From Pyrinomonadaceae bacterium (lineage in GTDB: Bacteria; Acidobacteriota; Blastocatellia; Pyrinomonadales; Pyrinomonadaceae): a DNA stretch of 64,000 nucleotides. Both the position numbers and the translations under genes were made by a program. Within the stretch, counting starts at the first letter, position 1; each line of letters starts with the position of its first letter. Below, one piece after another: positions 1 to 10,744 of this stretch. Where the stretch lies: contig JAVEDP010000004.1 of the NCBI GenBank assembly GCA_030841085.1, positions 62,001 to 126,000 on the forward strand. Direction: 5' to 3'. Below the pieces are notes generated by a model. The model was not told the DNA's origin. It saw only the letters and a list, made by a program, of their open reading frames with translations, and searched no databases.

Positions 1-1592
1 ATGCCTAACATCGCAAAGCTGGTGACCAGGCTGAATCCTCCATGACTAACGAACGGCAGCGTAATTCCGGTCATCGGCAAAGCGCGCAAGATGCCGCCGA
101 TATTAACCAGTGCCTGGAAACCTATGAAAGCTGTCAGGCCGGCCGCGCAAAGCTTGGTAAACATATCACGCGCGTCGAGCGAAGTACGAACTCCGGCCAC
201 CACCAAAATAATCACGGCCAGCAGCACGATCGCGCCGCCAGTCAAACCCAGCTCCTCGCCAATTGCGGCGTAAACGTAATCCGAATCGGCGATTGGTATA
301 ACTTCCGGAAAACCAAGTCCCAGCCCGCGTCCAGTGCTCTTGCCTGAAGCAATCCCAAAAATCGCCTGGGCCGGTTGGAAAGCCAGCTTATCAAACCAGA
401 CATCGACGTTAACAATATTTTGCATCGCCGGACTCTGTTCCGAAAGTTGCTTGAGTTCAGCATCACCGTTGACCGCCTCCTGGTAATCTTTTTTCCACCA
501 GGAAACTTCCGGCGACGGCGGATCGAAACCGTCGAGCCACAAATGGAAGCGCTGTTGAATGCGCGACGGCAGCATCGTCTGAACCGGACGAGCGATGGTC
601 GGCAGCAGCGGCACCTTCTCCTGCACGTCTCGCGGCAACGCGCCCACAACGAGAATCCCTATGACCAGCAGCAGCGAACCGACGAACAAGAGCAACTGCG
701 GCCAACGTCTGACGGCGACGAGATAAAGCGTCGTGTAAGCGCCGCTGAAGATCAACATCTGCCCAAAGTCTTTCAGCGCGAAGAAGGGAACGAACGGCAA
801 CATCCCCATCACGACCAGAGGGACCACATCGCGCGCGCGCGGAATGCCCCAATACGTTTCAGCCAGATCTTTGTAACGTGCCGTTAAGATTCCGGCGAAG
901 CCGAGCAGGAAGGGAATCTTCGACGGTTCCCACGGCGTCATGTTTCCCAGCGCTTTGCCGGCGCTGGACGTGACCACGGCCGCCGCCAATGGCAGCAGCG
1001 TCAAAAGCACGACGACGAAACTGTTCCGTTGCAGCCAAAGCAGAAAGCCATCGCGAACACAAAACATGTAGGCCACACCAAAGGCAAGAAACGAGAAGAT
1101 AGGAATCCAGGTATAGCTTGAGGTCAAGGCGTCGCCGATGGAATAGTTTGCTTCACGCCGCGGCAACTGATTGATATCGATGGACGAAGCAGGCGTGGCC
1201 GGCAACCCCATCATCTGTTTCTTGGCCGCGTCGTAGTTCTCGATGATGTAGCGTGTGCGCAGCGCTTCCATCTTTTGCGCGCGCGCGGCCGATTTGTTGC
1301 GGGCGTTGTATTCAGGATCGCTGTAGAGCCGGTATTGGACCAGCATGCCGATTGAGAAGAGAAGGACGGCGGTCGTAAACAGAATCCACTGGCCACTGTA
1401 ATTATTCACGCGCGACAGCCAGACGACCATCGCTAACAGCGGCACAAACATCAGCAGGTCCCGGACGGCGCCGATGGTGGACGTTTCATAACCACGCAGC
1501 AAACCACTGCGGTGAATGGCCCAATAACCCGCAATCTCAAAAAGGAAGATCAGCAGGATTATTAGGAGATGTGATGATGCGCGATTCTTCAT
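1..1592 (-). CDS. FtsW/RodA/SpoVE (SEDS) family protein, 3' end beyond window edge
   Basis: Manual minus-strand translation from ATG at 1592 ([36 protein letters not shown]...) stays open to the window edge; multi-TM, ends in SEDS-like ...[27 protein letters not shown]. Not in the ORF track because it lacks a stop in the window. Confidence 0.85.
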   Translation of the reverse strand, partial: [530 protein letters not shown]

Positions 1593-1662
1593 AGACCAGA
1601 GATCAGAAGTCAGAAGTCAGAAGTCAGAAAAACATATTCTCCATTCGAACGTTGATGCTATT

Positions 1663-3615
1663 TCAAGGGATCGGTGTCGCTGCCGGTCGCGGCCGTTGTT
1701 GCGTCGGCGCTTGTCGTTGACCTGGGGGCGGATTAACCGGCTGACTTCTTACGCCATTGAAATAGCCAAGGTCCTTCGCTTTCAAAACCAAAGCCGCCGC
1801 TATCGGCGCAGCGGATTTTGAGCCGTAACCACCGCCTTCTACGATGACGGCAATTGCGAGCTGCGGCCGCTCGAGCGGGGCAATGCACAGGAACCAGGCG
1901 TCAACGCGTGGGTTTTCCTCATCCATGATCGTCTCTTCGTATTCACGAATGATGTTGCCCTTGTTGTCCTTTTCAACGCGGTGGCGGGTTTTAGGCTCTC
2001 CAGTTTTCGGATCGTAAACCGGAACGACTTTCTGCGCGGTTCCCGTTTTGCCTCCCGTGTTAACGCCGGCCGCTTGCACTGGAGCAAACACTCCACGGGC
2101 TGTGCCACGGTCGCCGCCTGTCACACGGCCCATGATGCTGCGCAGTGTCGCGGCAGTTTGCGGCGTCATCACCTGCTTGAACATTTCCGGCGGCCGATCA
2201 AATTCAATCTTGGGCTTCATCAAACGCCCATCCATGTTGGCGATTGCTGCCGCTGCCAGCGCCATCTGAAACGGCGTCATCTGCCCGGCGTATCCCTGGC
2301 CATAACCCATCAGGGCCAGGTCGTACTTTGTCACGCCCTTTCCGGTAACGATAGTGGCTTCGCGCGGCGCTAGCGCGCGCTTGACGGCGTCGCTGCTGGC
2401 ATTCCAAATTTCGGGTTCCTTGCGACCGCGCAAGGCTTCAATGGGCGTGTCGTAAGTGCCGATACCCAGGAGTTGCGCGGCAACTTTCAACCGCGCGGCG
2501 CCGAGCTTCACGCCCATCTGCGCGAAGTATTGATTACACGAAACTTCGAAGGCAGTGTCGATGCCGATCCGCCCATGAACTTCTCCCGCGCCGCCGTCGT
2601 CGAAAATAGCGTTTGCGCCCGGCGCTGCGACATAGCCGCCGCCGCTACAGGTAAACTGCGTGTTCTGTTCACCCGCAAGAAACGCCGCAGTCATCGTCAC
2701 GGTTTTAAAAGTCGAACCGGGAATGTAGTAAGCGCCAAGCGCGCGGCTCACCAATGGACGATCACGCTGGTTCGCTTCAAGCCTGATCCAGGTGGCTTCG
2801 TCTTCAACTTCTTTCAAGCTATAGGACGGTTCGCTGTAGAGGGCCAGCACTTCGCCCGTTTGCGGATTCAGCACGACAACGGCGCCGTGCTTTCCTTTCA
2901 ACTGGTCCATCGCCGTCTGCTGCAGATCGCGATCAATCGTTAAGCGAACGTCGGTGTTCCCTTTGATGTTGATCGTGTGGCCCTCGGCAACCTCCAGCGC
3001 TTCGGGAAGCGCGCCGCTTTGCGTGCCAAAAAGCGCGCGTTCGAGACCCGGATCGCCGCGGTCGGAGCCGAAGATTTGGGCCATCGCCTGGTCCATCGGG
3101 TAATCGCGGTAGATGTTGCCGCCGGAATCACGGCGATATAACGCCAATGCATTTTCGAGTTTGCCGCTGCGATCCAATAGCCAGCCGCGCAATGTCGATT
3201 CCGAAAGACGCCGGTTGCGCAAATCTTTGTAGCTTAGCTCCTGAAACTTTTCATTATTTTCCGCCGCGTAGTGCGCCCAATAAATGTGAAAACCAAACAC
3301 ACCGAACGCTAACAAAACGAATACCCAACGCAATGCGCGCAGGCCGCGGTTGGTTGAGGTCGACCCGAGACGGCGCTTGACTGCTTTTGGTAAATCTTCG
3401 GCAACGGCCAGCGGGGTGATGACGCCGCGGCGCCGGTTGCGGAAAAGCGAAACCAGCAACAGCAAAGCGAGCAGAGCTAGTCCGGCTAGATAAATGAGCG
3501 TCAGTATTGCCGGCATTCTTTCCGGCACGTTGACAGATGGGGCTGGAGCAGCCGACTGAAGGAATAGAAAGAGTGTCATCGTTAGTCGTCGTGAATCGTA
3601 AATCGTGAATCGCAA
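1663..3615 (-). CDS. Penicillin-binding protein (PbpA/FtsI-like transpeptidase)
   Basis: 650 aa with N-terminal TM; transpeptidase motifs STFK, SCN and KTGT (GGKTGTAQK). Confidence 0.9.
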   Translation of the reverse strand: MRFTIYDSRRLTMTLFLFLQSAAPAPSVNVPERMPAILTLIYLAGLALLALLLLVSLFRNRRRGVITPLAVAEDLPKAVKRRLGSTSTNRGLRALRWVFVLLAFGVFGFHIYWAHYAAENNEKFQELSYKDLRNRRLSESTLRGWLLDRSGKLENALALYRRDSGGNIYRDYPMDQAMAQIFGSDRGDPGLERALFGTQSGALPEALEVAEGHTINIKGNTDVRLTIDRDLQQTAMDQLKGKHGAVVVLNPQTGEVLALYSEPSYSLKEVEDEATWIRLEANQRDRPLVSRALGAYYIPGSTFKTVTMTAAFLAGEQNTQFTCSGGGYVAAPGANAIFDDGGAGEVHGRIGIDTAFEVSCNQYFAQMGVKLGAARLKVAAQLLGIGTYDTPIEALRGRKEPEIWNASSDAVKRALAPREATIVTGKGVTKYDLALMGYGQGYAGQMTPFQMALAAAAIANMDGRLMKPKIEFDRPPEMFKQVMTPQTAATLRSIMGRVTGGDRGTARGVFAPVQAAGVNTGGKTGTAQKVVPVYDPKTGEPKTRHRVEKDNKGNIIREYEETIMDEENPRVDAWFLCIAPLERPQLAIAVIVEGGGYGSKSAAPIAAALVLKAKDLGYFNGVRSQPVNPPPGQRQAPTQQRPRPAATPIP

Positions 3616-3690
3616 ATCGTTGTGCTGACTAAGATCGGCTCGCTCAGGCGCATGTCTATTTACGATTTACCATTTACGATTTACTTCCTG

Positions 3691-4518
3691 TTATTCACTT
3701 CTGCGAAACCGAACCTCAACGTCGCCAAAGCCGACCACGTCGCCGTCTGCAATTTGTCTTGCTTCGCCGTATGAAATGCGGCGGCCATTTATAAAAGTTC
3801 CATTTGTCGATCCCGTGTCGGCAACCAGCAATGTTCCTTGTTGATTCATCAGCAGTGTGGCGTGAATCTTGGACACGCTCGTGTCATGCAAGGCAAGTTC
3901 GTTGTCAGTCGCGCGACCGACATTCAGGCGCCGTCCGCCAGGCTTGAATACCAGTTGTGCCTCGCTTGTGCCATTGCTCATCGTGACGCGGGCAATCACG
4001 CCAACGTCGGGAATTTTTGGCGCCCCTTTTGGCGGCGCAGGCAAATGCTGGGCGCGCTTTTCTTCGTCTTCGCGGCGCAACTTTTCTTCAAATTCGCCAA
4101 ACGTCGGATCGACCGTTATGCCGCTGGTGAAAATATCAACTTCCGTTTCAATTTTTACCGGCGCCAGCGTGCGGTACCGATGATCGTTGATGTGGTCGAT
4201 GGCCGCGGCCAGAACTTCCGTTTCCAGGTCCTTGATTATTTCGGTTGGCGCTTCGGAATGCGTGCCCCATTCAACCTTGAGTTTTAGAAAATGCGGCGCG
4301 ATGCGGCCGCTGCTTCCTTCGTCGCGCACGCGATCGTCGATAAGCTTTTTCATGCGGTCGATGAGTTGCGAAGTTGTCAGGCCGCCTTTCGGCGCGATGG
4401 TGCGGCCAAACTTGCGGTCAACAACTTCGCCCATGCTTTCCAGCACGCGCCGCATCAAACGCTCGGGCAGGGCCTCTTCGCGTTTCTTTTTCTTGGGCTG
4501 GTCGACTTGATCTGCCAT
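3691..4518 (-). CDS. FHA-domain protein with FhaA-like N-terminal (DUF3662) region
   Basis: C-terminal FHA signature (LNVGRATDNELALHDTSVSKIHATLL...STNGTFINGRRI); N-terminal region resembles the mycobacterial FhaA N-domain. Confidence 0.85.
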   Translation of the reverse strand: MADQVDQPKKKKREEALPERLMRRVLESMGEVVDRKFGRTIAPKGGLTTSQLIDRMKKLIDDRVRDEGSSGRIAPHFLKLKVEWGTHSEAPTEIIKDLETEVLAAAIDHINDHRYRTLAPVKIETEVDIFTSGITVDPTFGEFEEKLRREDEEKRAQHLPAPPKGAPKIPDVGVIARVTMSNGTSEAQLVFKPGGRRLNVGRATDNELALHDTSVSKIHATLLMNQQGTLLVADTGSTNGTFINGRRISYGEARQIADGDVVGFGDVEVRFRRSE

Positions 4519-4854
4519 TGTTGCAAAAAACGCAGCTCGGTCACGCTGCGCTAAAAACGGGAACTAAACTTCTGAGGGGAACGAGGGGTATTCTACTTTA
4601 AACTGGGACTTCGACAATAGTGTGGGCGAATAGGTAGAGAAAAATATTGAGGGCTGTTGTGACTTTGCAGATAAATGATTCTGGCGCGCAAAAGAGCGGG
4701 GGCAAGCCCGCCTTCCTAACCTTGAGCTAACCACAGTTGACGCGTAATCGCCGTCGAAATCTTTCAACGTGGGACAATCGCACTAGTGAAGGAATCTCGA
4801 GGTCTGGAAGGGTGGCTTGCCCCCGCTCTTTCCTGGGCGTTCCTACCTGCACTT

Positions 4855-5667
4855 TCATCTGGTGGCCAGGTGATCGCGCTGGCGCGCAGCCTCGTAAAGT
4901 AATACCCCCGCGGCTACTGAAACATTCAAACTTTCAACCGGTGCTCGCATGGGAATTCTGGTGGCTTCAACAGCCGCTTCGATTTCAGCGCGTGAAAGGC
5001 CGCTTGTTTCCGGACCAAGAATCAAGGCACGCGGGATGGTCCAATCCATTTCGGTATAAACGGTAGGCGCATCAAGGTCTGCGCAAACCGTCTTGACACC
5101 ATGTCGCGCGCACCAGTCAATCACCTCTTGATAGCTCGGCCGAAACCAGATTGCCAGGCGAAAGGCCGCGCCCATTGCTCCCCGTAATGCTTTGGGGGAA
5201 AACGGATCGGTGGCGTTTTCAGTTGCGATGGCGCCGGTCACGCCGGTCGCTTCAGCGGTGCGGAGTATGGCGCCGACGTTTACCGGGTTCGTGATTCGAT
5301 GCATCACCACGATCAAGGGCGTGCCGGTTTGCTGACTAACGAAATCTTCTTCCGTCATCGCGGGACGTGATGCCAACATCACGATGCCCTGCGGTGTTTT
5401 GCTGTAGGAGATTGAGGCCAGCAACTTTTCGCTAACTGACACGACGCGTTCGCTGGCCGAGGCAAATCTTTCGATTAGTTCGGCCGGCTTTGGCTTCTGC
5501 GCAAGCTCTTCCGAGAAAATCAGCGTGTGAAGGGGGATGCGCGAGTTCACCGCTTCTTCGCAAAGACGCAGCCCTTCGACGAAGATCAGTTCCTCGATTT
5601 TGCCGTCGCGAACGGCGCGCGCTTCGCGTAGCAGGGAATTGTCTTTACTGGTGATTCTTTCGATCAT
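4855..5667 (-). CDS. TrmH/SpoU-family RNA 2'-O-methyltransferase
   Basis: NPVNVGAILRTAEATG, ILGPETSGLS and SLNVSVAAGVLLYE motifs. Confidence 0.9.
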   Translation of the reverse strand: MIERITSKDNSLLREARAVRDGKIEELIFVEGLRLCEEAVNSRIPLHTLIFSEELAQKPKPAELIERFASASERVVSVSEKLLASISYSKTPQGIVMLASRPAMTEEDFVSQQTGTPLIVVMHRITNPVNVGAILRTAEATGVTGAIATENATDPFSPKALRGAMGAAFRLAIWFRPSYQEVIDWCARHGVKTVCADLDAPTVYTEMDWTIPRALILGPETSGLSRAEIEAAVEATRIPMRAPVESLNVSVAAGVLLYEAARQRDHLATR

Positions 5668-5847
5668 GTTTTCAGACGATCGAAGCGGCGACCGAATAAC
5701 AACTCAAGCAAGCAAGCTCGGGGGTCGGAAGGGTGGCTTGCCACCGCTGCGGTTGGGTGCCACTCAAGAGCGGGGGTAAACCACCCTTCCCAACCTCGAG
5801 GTTATGCAGCTTGAATGGTTTCTCATTTCTTTGTGTTTCTTTTCGTT

Positions 5848-6780
5848 TCATTCAACAGCGATCCTGGCCCAGATGGGCCAATGATCGGAAACATTCAATG
5901 GCCGTGCGACTCCCCAGTTCAAGATCTTAAGGTCGCGATAGAAAATCCAATCCGCATGCAAGCGAATACCCGCACCCCGCCACGTTGGCGTGCCGGTCGG
6001 AATTGGTGTTTGAAATCCGCGGGCTTCCATGAAACCTCTTGTCTCCGCACACTTGCGTCTTGATAACGTATTGAAATCTCCCACCACCAAAGTTGGCCCA
6101 GAATGCTTTTTCGCTTCTGCTGCCAGTACTTCGAGTTGTGCCAGCTGTCCGCCAACCGCCGCGTGTGGATCGACATGCGCGTTGAGAATTCGCAGCTTGT
6201 GATTTCCCAGCGCAATCGTCGCAGCCATTGCCAGCCTCGGACGCCAGGGACATTCGTGCCATGGCAAATCGATTCGGGTCACGTCTTCGAGCGAGAACCG
6301 ACTCAACAACGCAACGCCGGTATCGCCTGTGTCGTGCAATCCGATCTGTTCCTCAAAATCCAACCACCATTGGCGCGCAACAGGCGCTTGTCCACGCGGG
6401 ATGCCGGCAGGCGCATGCACCCATGAAACTCGCAGCGCCTCCGCTAGTTCGCGCGCCACATGATGCCCACCGCTGCGCGTCGTTTGTTTGTCCGCTTCCT
6501 GCAAAGCGACGACATCCGGGATCGGCATTAGTTTAGCTGAATTGAAAACTTCCGCGACCCGGCGAATATTTTCACCAACTTTACGCGCGCGCTTGCTGCT
6601 GCCGCTGATACCAAGCTTGCGCAGCAATCCGCTTGAGATCAAAAAGCGACCGACGGCATAGCGAATGTTGTATGATGCGACTACGAGTTTGGAACTCGTT
6701 CGACCGGCGCTCGAGTGATCTTTAGGATCACCAAACTCGAGTTTCTCAGAATCCTGCAGTGGGGGAATCGCGGTCACCAT
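5848..6780 (-). CDS. Endonuclease/exonuclease/phosphatase-family protein
   Basis: SYNIRYA, ALQEAD, GDFNT and SDHWPI motifs. Confidence 0.85.
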   Translation of the reverse strand: MVTAIPPLQDSEKLEFGDPKDHSSAGRTSSKLVVASYNIRYAVGRFLISSGLLRKLGISGSSKRARKVGENIRRVAEVFNSAKLMPIPDVVALQEADKQTTRSGGHHVARELAEALRVSWVHAPAGIPRGQAPVARQWWLDFEEQIGLHDTGDTGVALLSRFSLEDVTRIDLPWHECPWRPRLAMAATIALGNHKLRILNAHVDPHAAVGGQLAQLEVLAAEAKKHSGPTLVVGDFNTLSRRKCAETRGFMEARGFQTPIPTGTPTWRGAGIRLHADWIFYRDLKILNWGVARPLNVSDHWPIWARIAVE

Positions 6781-6906
6781 GGCAACGTATCATTACGCGA
6801 AATTATTCTGAACGACAAATCGCGACTGCCGCTGATACGATTTACCCGGTTTCGCCCAGACCGCTATTAGACGCAAGCAAGACCAACCCGACGGTTCTAC
6901 AAAAAT

Positions 6907-7278
6907 ATGGTTCGAACGGTAATAGCAGTAATTGACGACTTATTCCTGGCCTCGAAAGTTCGGGCCACGGCGAAAGCTTTGGGAATGATGGCTGTCTTTC
7001 CGCGCAGCCTTGAGGCCTTGCGGCACATCATTGATGACAGCGTGGTGGACATCGTCGTTGTTGATTTACAACATGCGAAATTCGACGCTGTGGCGCTCGG
7101 CACGGAATTGAAAACAAACGCCAAGCTGTCCGGGATTTCCGTCATCGGCTTCTTCGCTCATGTCGAAGCGGAATTGCAAAGGAAGGCCGTCCAGGCAGGA
7201 TACGATCAGGTAATGCCGCGTTCTGTGTTCTTTGGCGAGTTGGCAAACATTCTTTCGGGCGAGACTAAGAAAACCTGA
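6907..7278 (+). CDS. Stand-alone receiver-like (CheY-like) protein
   Basis: 123 aa, alternating beta/alpha pattern, VVDL acidic site; C-terminal lysine motif not evident. Confidence 0.6.
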   Translation: MVRTVIAVIDDLFLASKVRATAKALGMMAVFPRSLEALRHIIDDSVVDIVVVDLQHAKFDAVALGTELKTNAKLSGISVIGFFAHVEAELQRKAVQAGYDQVMPRSVFFGELANILSGETKKT

Positions 7279-7281
7279 CCC

Positions 7282-8301
7282 TCAACCAACCGGCGCCGGC
7301 GCGATCACTTCGTGGATGGCCCGCACTTCGCTAACCAGTCCCTCATATTGATCCAAAGTCAGTGCTTGCGCGCCATCGGAAAGCGCGTTATTTGGTTGGT
7401 CATGCACCTCAATAATTAGCCCATCGGCGCCGACCGCGACCGCCGCGCGAGCCAACGGCGTCACCATATAATTCTTTCCCGTACCGTGCGATGGATCGAC
7501 GATGACTGGTAAATGCGAGATGCGCCGGACGGCCGGTATCGCGGCCAGGTCCAGGGTATTTCTGGTGTGTTGCGAAAAAGTGCGAATGCCGCGCTCGCAT
7601 AGAACAACCTGATAGTTGCCCTCAGCCATTATGTATTCAGCCGCAAGCAGCCATTCGTCGAGTGTCGCCGACAATCCGCGTTTTAGTAGAACAGGCAAAC
7701 TGGATTTTCCCACTCGCCGCAACAGCGTGAAGTTTTGCATGCTGCGCGCGCCAATCTGAATCATGTCCGCATAGCGCTCAACCAAATCGACACTTGGTTC
7801 GTCCAACGCCTCGGTAACGATTTTCAGTCCATAGGCTTCGCGAATCTCCGCAAGAATTTTCAATCCGTCTTCGCCCAAACCCTGAAACGCGTAAGGCGAG
7901 GTGCGCGGTTTGAAAGCGCCACCGCGAAAGAAGCGAGCACCGCTGCGCCACACAACTTCGGCGACTGTGAAAGCTTGCGTCCGGCTCTCAACCGCGCAGG
8001 GACCAGCAATGATTGCTAAGTCGTCACCGCCGATGGACGCATCGCCGACGCGCACGATCGTCGGTTCCTTGCGCATGTCGCGAGTGACCAGTTTGTATGG
8101 TTTGCTGATGCGAATTGCCTCGGCGACGCCGGGCAGATTCTCGAAATTCGCGGGATCGATGGCGCCAGGATTTCCTGTAATACCAATAGCGGTTCGGGCA
8201 GCGCCTGCCATCGGGTGCGCTTTGTAGCCGAGCCCTTCAACGACGCGCACCACAGCCTCGATCTGCCCGTCCGTGGCATCAGCTTTCATTACGATCAGCA
8301 T
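7282..8301 (-). CDS. aroF: 3-deoxy-7-phosphoheptulonate synthase (AroF type)
   Basis: [43 protein letters not shown] motifs plus N-terminal ferredoxin-like domain. Confidence 0.93.
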   Translation of the reverse strand: MLIVMKADATDGQIEAVVRVVEGLGYKAHPMAGAARTAIGITGNPGAIDPANFENLPGVAEAIRISKPYKLVTRDMRKEPTIVRVGDASIGGDDLAIIAGPCAVESRTQAFTVAEVVWRSGARFFRGGAFKPRTSPYAFQGLGEDGLKILAEIREAYGLKIVTEALDEPSVDLVERYADMIQIGARSMQNFTLLRRVGKSSLPVLLKRGLSATLDEWLLAAEYIMAEGNYQVVLCERGIRTFSQHTRNTLDLAAIPAVRRISHLPVIVDPSHGTGKNYMVTPLARAAVAVGADGLIIEVHDQPNNALSDGAQALTLDQYEGLVSEVRAIHEVIAPAPVG

Positions 8302-8408
8302 GTTGCTTTTATACTCTGAGCACTAAATAAAAGTACAGTTAGGGCGGCTCGCGGTGGCCATAGAGTTTTGAACTGGATCAGTGCCTATCAAGTTTCGAAC
8401 GCTCCAGA

Positions 8409-8571
8409 CTGCGGCTTTGCCGCCTTCCGTGCGGAAAGGCTTTGCCCTTCCGTTCGCTGTTCTCTTATCGAGGCTACGCCTCCGAGAGCTTTGAGGCATA
8501 GCCTCAAAAAGGAATCGAACGACTTGCCGGAAAGGCACAGCCTTTCCGCACGGAAGGCGGAAAAGCCGCAG
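8409..8571. repeat. Large fold-back intergenic repeat
   Basis: Arms ctgcggctttgccgccttccgtgcggaaaggctttgcc / ggcacagcctttccgcacggaaggcggaaaagccgcag. Confidence 0.85.
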
Positions 8572-8585
8572 ACTCGAAAACCTGT

Positions 8586-10643
8586 CTACATTCTTTCAGG
8601 CACTTTGATCCCGAGCGTCGCCAGCGCCGAAGTCAACCGCTGCCGAGTAATGTCGGCCACAGCAATCAATACCGCTTTCTTTATTTCATCTTCTTCGGCA
8701 ATGATGCGATGGCGGTGATAGAACAGATTAAACCCGCGCGCAAGTGTGAACGCGTACTTCGCCAGATTCGCCGGCTCGGCTGACGCTGCGCATTGTGCAA
8801 TCGCTTCTTCCAAACGCTCCGCCAACATCAACAACGACCAGACTTCGGTTCCGGCTTCGCCGCCCAAAACTTCCGAAACGCGCGCTCCGGTTTGCGAATC
8901 AGTCGTCGCCTTCCGGAGCAACTCTGCCGCCGCTTCGATCGCGGTCTCATCGAGTTTGCGGAAAATCGAATTCGCGCGCACCGCCGCATACTGGCAATAA
9001 GGTCCCGTCTCACCTTCGAAAGATAGCGCTTCATTAAAGTCGAATGCGATGACCGAATTTCGCGTGAACTTCAAAAGAAAATAGCGCAAAGCCCCGACTG
9101 CTATTTCGTGTGCAGTTGCGCGGCGCTCGTCCGTCGACAACTCAGGATGCCGCGCCTCGACTTCTTTCAGCGCGTCTTTTTCCAAACGATCGATTAGATC
9201 GTCAGCCTTCACGCCGAGACCCTTGCGCCCGCTCATCTCGATGTAAGGCCGCGCGCGATCTTCTTCGCTCAACTCAATACCTAACTCGGTGCAAGCGGCC
9301 GGCGACAGCGCCACCATCTCATAACCAAAATGAACGCTGGCGTCCGCGCCGATTTCAGGCACGAGCGCAACGACGCCGCGCGCAACAATTTCCTGCGGGT
9401 ACGCCTGGCGGGAATCGATGACGTTATAGACCTTCACGCCGCCGCCGAAGTTGGGGCGCGGCAATTCCGGAAGAATCTCGGCGTTCGGTTCCGTAGTCGT
9501 AACCCAGGCGACGTGCCCGTCCGGATAAGAACGAAAGGGTTTGTAGTTGAAATCCAGCCCGAGCCGACCAAGTTTCCACAACTGATACGCGATGTCCTTG
9601 CCGGTGTAGGTTACCGTGCCGTTTGAGCGCACGATTATCTTGTCGGATTCGTGTTCGTCAGTGCCGGTGTGCGATTCAAACGGCATCACCCAACAACCCG
9701 CATGCTTGCCTTGCGATTCGAGCCTAATAACGCCGGCGCTCTTCATCAGCTCAAAAGCGCGATCCCAAAAATGCAGATGGAGAATGTCTGACTCGCGCGC
9801 CAGAAGATCATAACGAATGTCGAGCCGCTCCATCGTATCGAGAATGCGTTCGACATTGCGTGTGGCGACGTAGTTCGCCAGTTCGGCCGTCGGATTATTT
9901 CCAGCTTCGATCGCATGCAGTACGTCGCTACGCAACCTCAACCGGGCGGACTTTGTTTCTTCATCGGCGCCTTCGCGATAAAACACTCCCACACGCGTGT
10001 AGAGGTCCCAGCAATAATAATCAAACGGAACGTCCGCGGGCAGGGAAGCGTCGAGGGCTTTGATTTGGTCGAGCGTCATCTTCTCGAGTTCGGTAAAGCC
10101 GACGACTACGTCCGCTACCTGAACGCCGGTGTTGTCAATGTAGTTCTGCACCTCGACGCGTTCACCGGCGGCTTTGAGCACGCGCACGAACGTGTCACCG
10201 AGAACAGCGTTGCGCACGTGACCAATATGTGCGGCCTTGTTGGGATTGATGCTGGTGTGCTCGACCATCTTTTTTGGACGGTCCGGGATGGGCGGGGCTT
10301 CAGCAACCGCACCAGCGTGTTTTCCCGCAAACAGCGAGAGTAGTTTGGCGCGATCGAAAAAAACATTTACGTAGCCGGCGCCCGCGACGTCGACGCGTGC
10401 AACTTCCGCTGCGGCTTCGAGTTTTGTTTTCAGCTGTTCGGCGATTGTGCGCGGCGGCACCTTCGCGCCGGTGCCTTGCTTAATAAGTTTCGCCAGTTCA
10501 AATGAGACGGGAAATGCCAGGTCGCCAAGCTCCGGCCGCGGAGGGGTTTCTGCGCCGATCTGATCGAGCTCGATGCCGAAAAGTTCCAGTGCCGCGCTGC
10601 GAACGGCTTCCTTTAGTTGATTCTGAAGTTGTAGAAGAGCCAA
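8586..10643 (-). CDS. argS: Arginyl-tRNA synthetase
   Basis: HTSINPNKAAHIGHVRNAVLGD signature; 685 aa. Confidence 0.95.
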   Translation of the reverse strand: MALLQLQNQLKEAVRSAALELFGIELDQIGAETPPRPELGDLAFPVSFELAKLIKQGTGAKVPPRTIAEQLKTKLEAAAEVARVDVAGAGYVNVFFDRAKLLSLFAGKHAGAVAEAPPIPDRPKKMVEHTSINPNKAAHIGHVRNAVLGDTFVRVLKAAGERVEVQNYIDNTGVQVADVVVGFTELEKMTLDQIKALDASLPADVPFDYYCWDLYTRVGVFYREGADEETKSARLRLRSDVLHAIEAGNNPTAELANYVATRNVERILDTMERLDIRYDLLARESDILHLHFWDRAFELMKSAGVIRLESQGKHAGCWVMPFESHTGTDEHESDKIIVRSNGTVTYTGKDIAYQLWKLGRLGLDFNYKPFRSYPDGHVAWVTTTEPNAEILPELPRPNFGGGVKVYNVIDSRQAYPQEIVARGVVALVPEIGADASVHFGYEMVALSPAACTELGIELSEEDRARPYIEMSGRKGLGVKADDLIDRLEKDALKEVEARHPELSTDERRATAHEIAVGALRYFLLKFTRNSVIAFDFNEALSFEGETGPYCQYAAVRANSIFRKLDETAIEAAAELLRKATTDSQTGARVSEVLGGEAGTEVWSLLMLAERLEEAIAQCAASAEPANLAKYAFTLARGFNLFYHRHRIIAEEDEIKKAVLIAVADITRQRLTSALATLGIKVPERM

Positions 10644-10744
10644 TTGATTCCTGCGCTGAAGATTTGCTTGTCCGGAAAAGCGGAAAGTATAGCTTAGCGG
10701 GTTTGCAATGCGCTATTCACCCCTTTCGGCACTGGCTCGGTTCA

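Noticed and set aside
242-887. Antisense and overlapping small ORFs over the SEDS gene (242, 375, 463, 859, 1211)
   Set aside because: Arginine-rich or low-complexity translations in alternate frames of a high-GC coding gene; the continuous frame 1592->1 explains the region.
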